Source of the DNA: Zhengitettix transpicula
Lineage: Eukaryota; Arthropoda; Insecta; Orthoptera; Tetrigidae
Assembly: GCA_037074705.1 (NCBI GenBank)
Contig: CM073596.1
Span: 28,308,001 to 28,372,000, forward strand
Direction: 5' to 3'
DNA: 64,000 nt
The position numbers and the translations under genes were made by a program. The notes under the pieces were generated by a model. The model was not told where the DNA came from. It saw nothing but the letters and a program-made list of their open reading frames with translations, and made no database searches. Position 1 is the first letter of the stretch. Each line of letters starts with the position of its first letter. Of the stretch, positions 34,876 through 47,650 are shown one piece after another.

Positions 34876-35673
34876 CTATAACTTCTGCCGCGCGTAATAA
34901 TTACACACAATTTTTTTTAAAAAAAATTGATGGTCTGATTAGTGTCATTTTAAAGCAGTATTTATCTGCAAGCAGTTGCTCGTAAAACATTTATTTATAA
35001 AAATTGGAAATAAAAACATTAATTGTACTTCCAGTTAAGAAGCACTTTTTTCAAAGAACTAACAAAAAGAGAAATAAAACTAAAATTATACTAAATGTGA
35101 TTCCTAGAGTGCAATCTGTTGTGATTAATACAATTAAAATATCAGCACTCTCACTATAACTGTAATAGAATAAGTGATGGAAAGAATAATGGAAAATGTG
35201 ACGGAGAAATATTGAAACACTTAGATGAGAAATTAAAAAAAATAATATTGGACCATATATAATATAAATGATATTAAGACATGTCTAGATGGAAAACGGG
35301 GGAAAAAAAAACATGTTTAGCAATGAACTTTCTAGCAATAATTAAGTGTGTTATCGGAAGAAATAAATCATGGCAAAAGTTTTATGGGGTCAGCGTATTA
35401 AATGTATGAATAATATCTGAATATAATATACATATAGTGAAGGAAATAAAATTTATGTTTTGTCCTCACGTTCAAGACTGCAATATAGGAAATGTTTAAA
35501 TTTTTCAATAATTAATCATAATACTGCACATACTCGTTAAGTAGTTTTAGGTTTGAAATTATTATTTTAAAGTATTATTATACCTATTACTAACGAAAGT
35601 AGTTGAAACATGAGGCTATAATTATATTTTAATATATTGTGAAAAGAAAAAGGTAAATTGAGCCATATTACCA
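34876..35673. other. No gene recognised
   Basis: Strongly AT-rich with no supported feature. Confidence 0.4.
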
Positions 35674-35931
35674 TTCTCTCCCGCTATCGGAAGAGCGTGG
35701 GATAAGCGCCCAATGCCCGACCTACCTGATGCAGGTTTTTCTAGGGTTTTCCCTGCATTTATTTAGGCGAATGCCGGTAGGATCCTTAAAATATAGCCCG
35801 GGAGCCCTAGTTAATCCTAGGCTACCTTCCTCTACCCTCCCGCATCCCCCCTTTCATATCCCTTCCTATGCTATTAAAGGGGAGTTGCCCAACGTGGATT
35901 ACCCTCATGTGGCCTGTTGCCCCCCCCCCCT
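35674..35931 (-). mobile_element. Foldback family, one arm only
   Basis: Runs from CTCCCGCTATCGGAAGAGCG to CATGTGGCCTGTTGCC, followed by a C-run (10 C) where other copies have CCTAAAA. It corresponds to the right arm of 7684-8565; the partner arm is absent. Confidence 0.82.
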
Positions 35932-37393
35932 CAAAAAAAATAATTATACACCTATCTTTTTCAAAATTAGCCTCTAATTCGTAAAATGTTATATACATGT
36001 ATTTTTAATTGAAATAATTTCCCTAAACTTATATTTTATAATAACGATGATGTTAATTTACTCTATTTTTCCTTATTTAATATTTAATTAAGTTGTAATT
36101 TCATGCATCTAACACCGTGCCCATTTTTAGATTAAATAAATACACACATACAACATAAAAGGTTGGGGAATCGAAGCCGAAACTAATACTCGCCAAACAC
36201 AGTAGAATTATTTAACGAAATAGTTTAGTTGTGCTACGATAAAAAAAAAGGAAATCGTCAATTCAATCCTTTTTAATCGCCAGCGGAATGGACCTCTACA
36301 CTCGTTCAACGTATTTATTGTAGAAACTCACGTGCATTAATGAGCATAAATACTTACACTTTGTGAAGACTTTGCAAATATTTCCTTTGTTGCAGATGAT
36401 CTGCGCTCATGTTGACCAGAGCTGTCAAGCTGTTAAATTGGATAAGCCGGCGCCAAATCAATGAATGCAAATCCGATAGAAGGGGATTGGCAGCTAGGTC
36501 GCTTTCAATTTGCGCTGTTACACGCGCGAGTTCTCAAGCGAACATCCATGGCTCCTAAATTCCAGAAAAAAAGGAAAAAAAAAAATTTCCCCCTAAAACT
36601 CCATTGTCACTGTCCCACTTGTGAAATAATTTTCACAGTAGTCTGCATACTTCAGTGAGAGCAAATTAAACTATAAATTAGAATACAAAACATGCGTTTC
36701 CTTAAAAATTAATTTACTTAATATAAAGCTCACACATCACTTTGCGTGTCATATTGCAGAGATAATGCCATTAATTTGACACATTCTTCACATCAGTACA
36801 ATTACTGTTAAATTTGGGTCAGAAAAGGTTTCCGTTTTTGTCTTCCATTCTCGTTCCTAATTTCGCATTTAGTCGCTAATAATATCGTAATGATTTTAAT
36901 CAATCTCTCAATTCTCATCACCATTGATCCAGCCTTATCACATTTCTACCAACCTCTTACGAAATTTAGCTAATGAAGAAGTGAGATCGACGGAGTAGTA
37001 ATGGAAATGCAACGAAGTTGATTACAGAGAGGTCGATAACGGTTATTGTGTGCTATTAAATGTGATGCGAGTTTTGAAGCACTGTTTCACACTGTAATTG
37101 CGGATTTATACAGATCTGTATTCTCTCCCCCCCCCCCACTTCCAAATTATAACTCGTGGTAGTTCCTTGCAGGAACTTGAGCAATAAAATATCGTCACTG
37201 ATAATCATCAAGTAATATTTCCGTTTGTATTAGAAAATGATGATGTTTACCATAAATATTCTCCTATAATTTAATAATATTTGTCAAATTTCAAGTTCAG
37301 ATAGCTGTATCGATTAATATGAAAATCATAACTGGGTCTATTTCTAATAATTTTTGTTGTTGATATTTTCGGATCTGCTAAGCAAAAAAATAT
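35932..37393. other. No gene recognised
   Basis: AT-rich with a patch of mixed composition at 36400-36560 and a C-run near 37128. No ORF is supported. Confidence 0.35.
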
Positions 37394-38379
37394 TGTAGTA
37401 ATTGGTAATTAAGGCATTGTTCTAATTGAAAAGTTGAATTGTAGAGGACTCATTATTAGTGGATATAGAGCGGACGCCGCAACAAACCGGCAAGGCAAAG
37501 AAAGCATTGTTGATCGGTCGAGAGGGTTTTTACGCGCTCAAAATTTACGAGACGAAGAATTCAGTCAGGCAGCGGACAGCAAGCAGTTTGAAAGCTTTAC
37601 AGTCGGGCAGCAGACAGCGAATAGATCAGACGAAAAGTTTTACAGTCGGCAGTCAGAACGAAAGAATGTGGTCCAGTCACAAACATGCTTTCAAATATTA
37701 AAAAGTAAAGCAATATTCAGTCGGGAAGGAGACAGAGCAACTTGTGTGTATTCGGTGGTCGAGCGTAGATTCATCATGCTGGCCATAGACAAACCAATGA
37801 AGTCCATTTTCAACTAAAGTCACGAGATCTACAAATCCAGGTTGCAGAAAAGCATCGAGAACCAACCAATTTGTGTTAAACCAACTAACAAACAACGCCA
37901 ATTAGAGCCTGTGAACATTTAGAGTCTGTGAGAACTTAGAATCAGTGATGTCCCCAAAATTGTGCACGAAAAGCTAAAAAGAGACCTGGGCGGCCGTAAG
38001 TAGAGAAAAACTTTAAAATCATTTGTAAACCGTGTTTAAAAGATAAAAGTTAGATCGTCTTTTAATTATTTAATTATCGATAAAATGAGATCCTTAATTA
38101 TTGATAAAATTAAAATTGTTTAAATTCTATCTTTAGTATTATTTCTTCCGCAACAAATTTCGTCTATGTTCAGACGCATTGATTTCCATAAAAAGTAAAT
38201 GTAATTTTGATTATATAAATTCTGTCATTTATCAAACCCAGTTCAAGACCCTGAGATCCCAAATATTTTGTGTATTTTATACTTGTTTTAAAATTGTTAA
38301 TAAATCTTGTTTAATAGTTTTCACTTAAGTTCTTTCATTTAGAAACGCCACATTCATATCATTATATTTAATTATTACA
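37394..38379 (+). mobile_element. Solo LTR, TGTAGTAATT family, ATAT target duplication
   Basis: TGTAGTAATTGGTAATTAAGG at the start, TTAATTATTACA at the end, ATAT at 37390-37393 and 38380-38383. Almost the same as 13699-14720 by eye, but with a different number of ACAGTCGGGCAGC-type repeats near 37563-37660. The 127-codon frame at 37434-37817 spans that region and is a by-product of the repeat. Confidence 0.9.
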
Positions 38380-38711
38380 ATATATTGCCCGTTAATGGAG
38401 ATTTTAGGTGGCTGTATAAATTTAATTACGTTCCAAAGTAAAGATGTGTTTCATCCACAATTTGATAACTTTAAAATTTTCCAAAAATAAATCACAACCG
38501 CTAAATAGTACGGTTTATTGTTAACAAATATTTATATTAATTACTAATATCACTAATGAGGCATTTTAAAATTTTGCAACCTACTTCACTTATTTATTGG
38601 AATTAAATTAATAGTATGAACATCGCGTCTCGGGAAACCTTTATTTATTTTCGACATGTTTCGTACTCTGAGAACAAATATCTGCAACAATTGAAGGTAA
38701 CGGTGTAAACA
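38380..38711. other. No gene recognised
   Basis: AT-rich spacer between the solo LTR and the tandem duplication. Confidence 0.4.
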
Positions 38712-39105
38712 TTCAGGAAAATATTATATAAATATTCCACGGTATGTTAATTATTTATTGTTATTTTTAATATCACCTGTTTCCAATATGTATATTTATT
38801 GCTTTCACTTCTTCACATAATGAGCTTTTATTGCGTTATACTTAGAAAAATTATTTCAATGTTTTTTCTCATAGTAATTATATTGGAAGAACATTCCAAA
38901 ACAAAATATTCAGGAAAATATTATATAAATATCCCATGGTATGTTAATTATTTATTGTTATTTTTAATGTCACCTGTTTCCAATATGTATTTTTATTGCT
39001 TTCACTTCTTCGCATAATGAGCTTTTATTGCGTTATACTTAGAAAAATTATTTCAATGTTTTTTTTCATAGTAATTATATTGGAAGAACATTCCAAAACA
39101 AAATT
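38712..39105. repeat. Tandem duplication of a 197-bp unit
   Basis: CAGGAAAATATTATATAAAT starts at 38714 and again at 38911; the two copies match almost base for base to ACATTCCAAAACAAAAT. The 72-codon frame at 38799-39017 crosses the junction and is not a gene. Confidence 0.93.
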
Positions 39106-40564
39106 TGTGCATGTGTGCATTTGAGTTGGTTGTCGGGTAAGCTCGGGCGTGTACAGAAATCGTGTGAAATTCTTGAAGGTTATTCTGTAATGAATTGTTT
39201 ATTTTTCAGACCCAATTACAGTCCTGTGAAATGGGAATAAGCTGTTGTAAAATAAATTTTATGTGAAAATTAATATAAGTGTGATACTTTTTTTCCATTT
39301 CATAATTTTAATTACTGTAAATTATAAGGATGGCAACTGTCTGTTGCAGATTTAATGTAATTAAAAAGGATTATGGAAACCTACTGTAAAAATAAAATCA
39401 TAAATTTCCCTCGTCAGTCAATTACAAGGCCGCTGTTTTCCCCTTAAAATTTTCTTGCTGCAGAAGCTGGCGCATTAATAAAATATTATTTAAATAGGCA
39501 GGTTTTATTGCGCGTGCTCTGAATTACGCACAAAGACTAGCCTGATATACGTGCTGCTGGGTAATGTTTATGTTTCCGCATTTCTGTGCAGTACCGGGGT
39601 CCGAGCATGTAAGTCCTTAGAGGAATTAATTATTTATGTGGCTGCTTTAACCTTTACAAATTTTTCATGGTTAATCAGGTGAAGACCACTGGATACCGGT
39701 AAACCTGTTGTTGAAATATTTTGCGCTCAAGTTCGGCTGAATGAGGCCAATAAAATTGTAGGCATGGTGCTGATGTTGATGCCAGTATGTGTAACGTTGC
39801 CAAAACTTTTCTACGCGTAACGAAAAGGGCACGTGGCGTGGAGCAAGCGCCGCCTTCTAAATGAGTCGTGAATCACTGCAGAAACCCAAGCAACGCCGCA
39901 CAATGAACGGTGGGGGCTACACGTGTGTCCTTTATATCTGTTTGTTCCTCCCCCCGCGTACTTTATTAGGGCGAGGGGCGCTGCGTAAGGGCGCGCAATT
40001 TACACACAAAAGTGGAAGAGGGGGCCGGGTGAAACTCAGCCAAGGGAAAGGGCGAAAATGCGTCTACAGCTCGCTTCGGAACGGCGTCGCTCAATGACTC
40101 TAATTAATCTCGTATCGTCAGCCGCAGGCCCTCTCAAATAAGCACGCTTCGTGGCACGGTTACAAAGTATTAATGCGTTTGTCAAAATAAAAACTTGATT
40201 ATATCGTCCCGGTCTCTTTAAACGGAGGGGAGAAAGTATTTGCAAGGCTGACCGACTGCCTACGGTAGAAAGAAAGTTCAGTCAAGATTCTGCAGTTGAA
40301 ACGCGACGAACAATTAATTGGAAAAATCGTCATGAAAATATTTTGTCTGCAGCTCAATTCTGAATTTACCGCTCATTTTATTCCTGAATTTTAAGAATTA
40401 ATTCCTCACGGAAATGAGAAACTAACGACCGCATTAGTCATTTCTCAAATTCTCAATATTTCTCTCAATTCTCAGCGCTAACGGCCTGTCTAATTTGTAT
40501 GCTATTCGTATAAACCATCAAAGTTTTTTTTATTAAACAGGATTGTTTGTAATATTTTTTAAGA
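39106..40564. other. No gene recognised; GC-rich patch at 39780-40110
   Basis: The GC-rich patch has a 78-codon frame with no domain. The rest is AT-rich. Confidence 0.35.
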
Positions 40565-41815
40565 TGTAGACAGGCTAAGTATAGGGTAGTCCACGTAGTG
40601 GCAACTCCCCTTTTATAGAATACTAGTTGGGTGCCCGGCGTTGCCCGAGATGTCATTTATCCATAACCCCCGATTTGACTCCAATCTAGATATATTTTAG
40701 GTTATTTTTATGTAACGCAACTCAATCCCTATGCCTAAATATGTTGTCGGCCGGTTACATTGTTTGAATATTTCCACCCCGACCCCTATGAGTGCTTAGC
40801 TCTCATGCCGAAAGGGGTTGAAATTTTACAAAAACCATCGGTAAACGTCATTGACCTCAACAATTATTTATTCTACGCAAATATCGACCATTTAATATGT
40901 TAGAAAAATTCTACCCCCGTGTAGCCCCGGCCCTGGTAGTTAAAAGGCCAATTGAATGTCATTATTAAACTCTGCTACATCCTAAAACTGGATTTGACTC
41001 CAATCTCGATTGTATTAGCGTTATTTTCTTGTAACGCGCGTCCACCCTCAACCCTAAGGGTGCTCCGTTCTCATTATGTAAGGGGGTTGAGATTATAGTC
41101 AGATAACATCGGTAGAAACACTATCAATCTCTTTGAACCCCTATAAATATTTATCAAACTCAAATGCTTGTTTAACATGTTTAAATATTTCCACCTCCGC
41201 TTCTCGGGTTTGTAGACGCGTCTCACCCCGACAGTGTTTGTTTCCTGGTCGCGAAGAACACGTGTACGAAATTTGGTGAAATTTGCTGCACCGGTGAAGA
41301 TTTGTATAAGGTAAATACAAATATACATACATACATATATACTAACAAACACTCTGCTTTATTTATTAGATGAACAGGAGCGAAAGAAGGGATACGGAAA
41401 GGTAGAGGAAAATAGCCAAGATTTAACTAGGGCCTCCGGGCTATGGTTTAAGGATCCTACCCGGTAATTCGCCTAAAAGTGATGTAGGGAAAACTCTAGA
41501 AAATCCCGCATCAGGTAGGTCGGGCATTTGGTACTTGTCCCACGCCCTTCCGATGGCGTGAGAGGGGTTTTCTGTGGGGTCGCAGCTTTCCCCTAGCCGT
41601 ACCTTGAGCTGTTTAGGAGGCAGCTGGCCGACTATTCCAATTGGAATAGCGGACAAATCTCACTGTTTGCCCAAAGTCTGCGACCCCGGAACATACACCT
41701 CTCAAAAAAGGCCGAGGTGCCTCGGAATGTGGGAACCTTAGTTCAAAAAACCAGGGAGAGGTGAAGGCATCCCCAAAGGTAGCCTCCTCCAGAGCTCTCT
41801 GAGAAGTTTCATTTA
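40565..41815. mobile_element. Foldback family copy split by a Helitron
   Basis: The left arm TGTAGACAGGCTAAG...GGCAACTCCCCTTTTATAGA runs to 40622. The family sequence resumes at 41371 with GGGATACGGAAAGGTAGAGG and continues through the inner module to about 41815. It belongs to the same subtype as 35-443. The missing junction is exactly filled by the Helitron at 40623-41370. Confidence 0.78.
40623..41370 (-). mobile_element. Non-autonomous Helitron, long subfamily, nested
   Basis: On the minus strand it starts TCTAATAAATAAAGCAGAG and ends GCCGGGCACCCAACTAG, flanked by A (40622) and T (41371). A small stem CGG/CCG around GCAACG lies 11 bases before the end. The inside has blocks such as ACCCTTAGGGTTGAGGGTG and GAGATTGATAGTGTTTCTAC that recur in other long-subfamily copies. 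There is no Rep or helicase ORF. Confidence 0.82.
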
Positions 41816-43079
41816 TTTTGTCTATTATTTCCTTAAATTTACTTTATCTAACGACGAGAAATTCAGATGAATAAGAATGCAGTGAAGAAAATTGCTGTTT
41901 GATCATCACTTTTGCAGAAATGGGTGACACTTAAAATACACGTTTTAGTTAATCGTTTTGTGTACCTTACCGAATGTATGAGAATATACATTTAAACATT
42001 ATGCAATATAAATTAATCACATTCACGAGAAAATGAATCAAAGTTTGTTCAGCCAATTTTCTTCCACGTTGAGACTGCAGTAAAATATGTTAACCGAACT
42101 AGCCTGAGAAATAATGTTAAAACATATATAAAAAATTGTGATTTAATTTATGTTATTATAATATTTGGATTATTTTGGAGTGGTCGATAGCCGGACTTGG
42201 GAATATCAAGAAAACAGTTGAATGTTTAAATTCTCATAACATAGTTATTTTCCATTCATCATCACACTAGTGACAGTTTAACAGAGTTTTTCCTCGTGTC
42301 CATATCATTTACATTTATCAAATACACTTTACCAGATGGAGCGGTCCTTCCCACGTACAGTATTTCCTTCTTATTTAAACCTTGTTTTCTTCTTTACTAA
42401 TTAAATTTTTCACGTGAAAGGAGGTGCAGGTAAAAAAAGAAATGTTTCAAATTAGTTTAGAGTGGGAATATCGGTATGGTTGTATTCTTGTACCTGACGA
42501 CGGGATGCTTTCCAAGGACTGTGGGCAGCCAGACAGACGGTCGTCGGCCTTCGGGTAACCAGTCTTATGCCAGGCATTCGCCTCGTCTGGAAATATTTCC
42601 CATTTACGCGTTAAAGTTCAAGGAATTTATATGTTTACAACAACTCAATTGTATCGTAATTCGTACATTTTACTCGTTGCCGGTGATATTTATGATGAAC
42701 TTTATTGTACGGATCACTTCAAAACAGATTGGATCCCACAAACATTATTCAAAATTTTAAAATGGTCAGCGTATTGTGATACATGAGAATATTGATAATT
42801 TTAGAAATCTAGATCACTGCCAACGGTATACAAATAATCTTACAATTAGTGAAAGGAATACTCGCACTGTGAATTAGGCAACTGTTGATACACCCCTGTA
42901 AATGATATTAAATCTTTACAGTATTCATAACTGATTACATTATTCAAATAATTTTTTAAATTTAAATATATATTATAATTAAAATGAAATGTTATATGGT
43001 GACTCGTTTTAATTGCTGTATATATTTACTTATTTGCTATATATATTTAATAAATCAAATTGCCTGTATGTGTTAAAAA
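41816..43079. other. No gene recognised
   Basis: AT-rich; the 94-codon frame at 42476-42760 has no recognisable feature. Confidence 0.35.
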
Positions 43080-43490
43080 GGTTGTATGTACGTACGTATG
43101 TATGTAAGTATGTATGTTCCGCATACAAATCTACGTACTTGGAGCAAATTTGACTAAATTACGTTCAAGTAATCCTTGTGATCAGGAAACAAAACACTGT
43201 AGGCGTAAAACACCCTGAGGGACGGGTGTGGAAATTTTCAAACATGCTCAAACGAGAGATATTTGCGTCGGATAAATATTTTTCGGTCATAGAGATTGAT
43301 AGTGTTTCTACTGATGTTTTCTGTGTATAATTTCAACTCCCTAAGCCGTGGAAAGGGAGAACACTTAGAGGCGGGGGTGCAGGGCCGTTACAACAAAATA
43401 ACGGGAGTTAAATCAGAGCTTATGGATGTTGCTTTAATTATGGTATTCAACTTGCCGTTTAACCCCCAGAGGTGGGTGTGGAACTGATTT
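43080..43490 (+). mobile_element. Degenerate Helitron, long subfamily, ends lost
   Basis: After a (TATG)n-like run, CGCATACAAATCTACG, GGTCATAGAGATTGATAGTG, TTTCTACTGATGTTTTCTGT and AGGGCCGTTACAACAAAATAACG follow in the order seen on the minus strand of 40623-41370. No CTAG end is recognisable. Confidence 0.65.
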
Positions 43491-44574
43491 TAAAAAGGAT
43501 AAGAAAGGAAAATTCAAGGAAGTTGTTTATAAAAATAATATATTCCCCCTGCACCAGTCAAGCTTAAAATTTACAGACAGATTCAATATTTTTATTGTAA
43601 AAGGATTTAACGCATATTAAAAGGCAGCGTGTCAATACCATTGACTGTGCAAATTATTGAAGTAGTTGAAACTGAATCAAACTACAATATAATTTTTATT
43701 CAGATTTATCTTATAATGTAGCAGCATCACATGGCATGATCTTATTAATGATTGAACATTTGTCAAACTAGGTTTGTTAAAATGGTATCTCAAGAGGTTT
43801 TAATAAATAAAACATTTAAATTTATATTCTATTTTTAAGTCAGTCATTCTTCGACTTCATCATATATTACGATGTTGGAACGAAAAAAAATTATTAGTTA
43901 GATGCTTTTTCTTGCTTTAATATAAAATAAAATATTTTATAGTAAGCCTTAAATATTTTATTGGTACCATAAGGAAGCCGAAAAATATTCCCGGTTCAAG
44001 AAGAGAGTAAAAAACACGCCTGGTATTTTACATAGTTCCCATTTCTTGAGGGAATCAAGGAGACTCCAGTAACTTTAAGGATTACTCCCACTACCTTTAA
44101 GGAATCGCGACTACCACTTATTCCTTAACGTACTAAAAATATTCCCGGTATGTTAAAGAAGTCAATAATTATCCCAATAACTTAATTAATAGAGTCTAAA
44201 ATACTCTCAGCACTAAAAGGGTACCTTAAAGTAGTTACAATGCCTTGAGACATTGACTCATACTGGTAGGGGCTGAACTTAAACTTAACCGGCATGGTTA
44301 ATGTACCATATACACTGACAACAATGGGATTGTCACTACCAACACTGCTGATGCCAAAAACTATTTATTCGACGCTAATATCATCCGTTTTGAGCCACAC
44401 TCGTCCAACACCACACCTAAAGAGATGCTAAATGTGTTCGACCCCACAGAGTTTATTCTCTGGTCGTAAGGAACAGGTGTACGTGGAAATTTCTCCAAAC
44501 GTTTAAATTTGTTATCAGAACATGCACCATTCAAGCTTAAAATTTACAGACAGATTCAATATTTCTATTGTAAA
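43491..44574. other. No gene; short shared segments
   Basis: CAAGCTTAAAATTTACAGAC (43559 on) recurs near 44533, so at least 50 bp is duplicated. 44290-44500 contains more long-Helitron-like but scrambled text. The rest is unassigned. Confidence 0.4.
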
Positions 44575-44815
44575 ATAAATATTTTTCAGGGTCATAGAGA
44601 TTGATAGTGTTTCTACTGATGTTTTCTGTATATAACTCATATCAACTCATATATCAACCCCCGTGGCCATCGGAAGGGAGAACCCTTAGAGGTGGGGGTG
44701 CAGGTCCGTTACAACAAAATAACGGGAGTTAAATCTGAGCTTATGGATGTCGCTTTAATTATGATATTCAACTTGCCGTTTAACCCCCAGAGACCTTCGT
44801 ATCCCTTCTTATTTA
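44575..44815 (+). mobile_element. Degenerate Helitron fragment, long subfamily
   Basis: Repeats the 43280-43475 segment, including GGTCATAGAGATTGATAGTG and CAACTTGCCGTTTAACCCCC. Confidence 0.62.
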
Positions 44816-45871
44816 ATAGAAGCAAACAAATTCATATTATTTGAAATCCTCATAAAAAACTGTATCTCCTGCAACCTAGAAATATTGGAGGAGTAGCAGG
44901 ATTTGGAAGAAAAAAATCGTCCACCACGGAGAAAAAATGTATAGAATACACAACTTGTTTATCATTTTTCTAACAACCGAATTTATCAAATAATTCTTCT
45001 GGTGAGCCTGAAAGGTTTGTTTCTGATTTATATAATACGTTTAATCTAACGAAAGAGTAACTTATTTACGTACCTAAAATAAATTATAATTTACAAGACA
45101 CGGAGACCGAAAAATACGACCCGCGTATGAATTTTAGATGATTTGCATTTCCCGGTAGTTAAATTTGCTTTCCTTGTGGCGATTTGTGTTACACAGATTT
45201 AAGCGCTTCTAAAATTAATTCGTAGAAGTTACGAACGATCCGCAGCGGTCGTTAGGAGAACAACATGGCAACATATATTACCAACACGCAACACAGATTA
45301 TTCCTATCTTGGGCACACGATGTTATTACTACTCCCGGATCACGCGCGAGTGTTTATTAGTAACCGTTTATCGAATGAAAACTTCACGGCGGAGGACATG
45401 AAAATTGAATCATGTACAGATAATAGTAATGATTGGATGACATAAATCCTAATGTTGTTAAAAGTAGACGATGAAGTGGCAAGCAGTCGCTTGCATATTA
45501 CACGTCAGAGTTTGCTCCGATGTAACAACGATTATCTTTGTAATCCCGTATAACAGTATACAAGAAACTATAGGTCATAAATCATTGTCACACTACACCG
45601 TTCAGCATTTTTATAATAATCTATTATTATTAAAATATACTGAGGTAAAATCATATGAATCACTTACATCTCACGCAGTAAAAAAAAATCGATAAAACAA
45701 GAAAATGTAAATTATATTTACGAATCAGTCAATACACAAAATTCAAATCTAATAGCGTTTTTACATTAAAATTGAGCTGTATAGAACGCTGAAAAAATAT
45801 AAAACGTGACGGTAACGTCAATGAGAAAATGTCACAAATAATATCAAAGGTAAGTAGAGAAACACTGTTCT
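44816..45871. other. No gene recognised
   Basis: AT-rich, no supported feature. Confidence 0.35.
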
Positions 45872-46144
45872 CTCATTTTTATTTAAAGCGATTATATCAA
45901 TTTTTGAAAGCTCCCTAGTGTGTCTAAGGATGGCGGATGAAAGTATGATATCGCTGAGAACCATCTTACAGCCCTGTATAACAACAAAAAACGCTTAACA
46001 GTCTAGCCATTTTGTTGCGAAAAGTAATTTAGTTTTCAACTGTTACGTAGCCACAATTCATGAAACGTAAATAAAAATTATAATCCTTATATAAACAATT
46101 ATATTGCTTTATTCATTGATTATTTATCAATTTTATTTTAAATA
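45872..46144. repeat. Segment shared with 59073-59348, abutting a Helitron end
   Basis: GCGATTATATCAATTTTTGA, CCCTA(G/T)TG(T/C)GTCTAA(G/A)GATGG, GAGAACCATCTTACAGCC and CAGTCTAGCCATTTTGTTG occur in the same order at both places. Each stretch ends at the CTAG terminus of a long Helitron. Confidence 0.85.
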
Positions 46145-46535
46145 CTAGCCGGGTGCCCGGCGTTTCCCCAGTTGTTATATATACATAACCCCCGATTTTA
46201 CTACAACCTCGGTAACTCTTGCGTTATCATTATGTGACACACCGCGACCCCTACCCCTAAATGTGCTCCCCTCCAATGCCAAAAGAGGCTGAAATCATTG
46301 ACCCCGAAAAAAGTATCTTTCGACTAATATATCGGCCGTTTTAAAATGTTCGATAATATACTGTGGGTTAAACAAATAGTTGAATGTCATAATTAAACGC
46401 AGCGACCAACATAATCCAGGATTTGACGTTAATATCGCTTGTTTTTGCCTTATTTTCATGTAATGCCACTCCACCCCCACCCTTAAGGGTGTTCTCCTCC
46501 CATTAATCTGCACCCGATATGAATTAGTTTGAGAT
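46145..46535 (-). mobile_element. Helitron, long subfamily, 5' part missing
   Basis: The plus strand starts CTAGCCGGGTGCCCGGCGTTTCC after an A and matches 59349 onward to about GGTGTTCTCCTCCCATTAA. The match then fades. The TC end is not present. Confidence 0.72.
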
Positions 46536-46734
46536 ATAACGCGCTGGTTTAAATTTTTTCGTAATTACAGAACACTTAAGAAGTAATAGGGGTACACTAC
46601 AACTCTTTTTACGAGATTAAAATTGAGTCTAATTCATGTTTTACTTTAAAATTATTCTAAACATGCAAGACAAAGAGGATAAATGTAAAACTTACGTCTG
46701 ATTGAAAATAAAAAGTTTTTTGAGTTTTGTCAAC

Positions 46735-46830
46735 TGATAAGTGCAGTTGTGTCGCTCTAGGCTCTTCTTCGAACCCGAGAAAAGGGACAAGGATCCCAGA
46801 AACGTTGTGTGGTATTTATATTATCACTTT
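46735..46830. repeat. Second copy of the 19024-19140 dispersed repeat
   Basis: GTGCAGTTGTGTCGCTCTAGG, CTCTTCTTCGAACCCGAGAAA and CAGAAACGTTGTGTGG are shared. The left inverted arm is not preserved here. Confidence 0.6.
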
Positions 46831-46870
46831 TTTTTGTCTGAATTGAGTATCTTTCTTATTCATTATTTTC

Positions 46871-47567
46871 AATCAATGTAAATTTTTTCATTTTGTATAA
46901 TGTTTTGTTTAACTATGGTATTAATAAAATGTTTGTCGTACTGAAATTTCTTCAACACAAATCCTCCGCTACAGAAAAAAAAATTCTCTCGAACAGAATT
47001 CAAGTAACGTGTAGGGGAATTTAATTTATCCACTCAAAGTATTTACTATTCCCTATGCATTGAAGTTTCAACAGTTTCAAAGATAATTTCCGTACGTGGT
47101 GGCCCATACGGAGTCGTCACATTGTTCGGTCCAGATGTGTTGTGGCTGCTGGTATTTGCATTTTCACAGCACGGCTGTCTGCGTCAGAATTGTAATTTAT
47201 GGCGCATCAGCTTTCTATTAAGCCGTCCACATCTGCTGCGTCGTATTTTGCAAATCATCGGCTGGCACCATTCATCACATCGCAATTACTTTGCACCATC
47301 TATCGGTCTGATTAGAGTCGAAGTTACCCGTGTAAAGGAGTCGACATCTCTTCATTTGGGGGACAGACGTCTTAATTTCGCTCCTTAGAAATACAATACG
47401 CTTTTATTATTATTATTTATTGAGTTTTATGATGGTCGCGTCGACATCGTGGTCATTGGCGTCCGGTATGTTATTTAAAATAGATTACATAGCGTTACTA
47501 TTTACATACATTATTAGCGATTTGGTTTTTATATTTGTTTACTAAGGTTTGCTTCCTCGATAAATTT
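46871..47567. other. No gene recognised
   Basis: An 88-codon frame at 47122-47388 in mixed-composition DNA has no domain I can name. Confidence 0.35.
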
Positions 47568-47650
47568 TATCTTCTTCTTCTTCCATGGCGCTACAGTCCA
47601 TAGTGAACCTTGGCCTTTCCAACGAGCTTCTTCCATCTTTCACGGTCATA
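47568..47650 (-). pseudogene. LINE 3' end, proximal part (RTE-like C-terminus)
   Basis: On the minus strand the sequence just outside the mariner encodes DRERWKKLVGKAKVHYGL and a TAG stop (47593-47591), then a (GAAGAA)n-like tail. This is the characteristic extreme C-terminus, DR..W..LV..AK.H.GL, of a widespread class of animal non-LTR retrotransposons. The frame continues on the far side of the mariner at 48909. Confidence 0.7.

Noticed and set aside
37434..37817. A 127-codon plus-strand ORF
   Set aside because: It lies inside a solo LTR, spans its short repeats, and the sister LTR at 13699 has the frame interrupted.
38799..39017. A hydrophobic 72-codon membrane protein
   Set aside because: The frame crosses the junction of two 197-bp tandem copies and is only AT-rich repeat translated.
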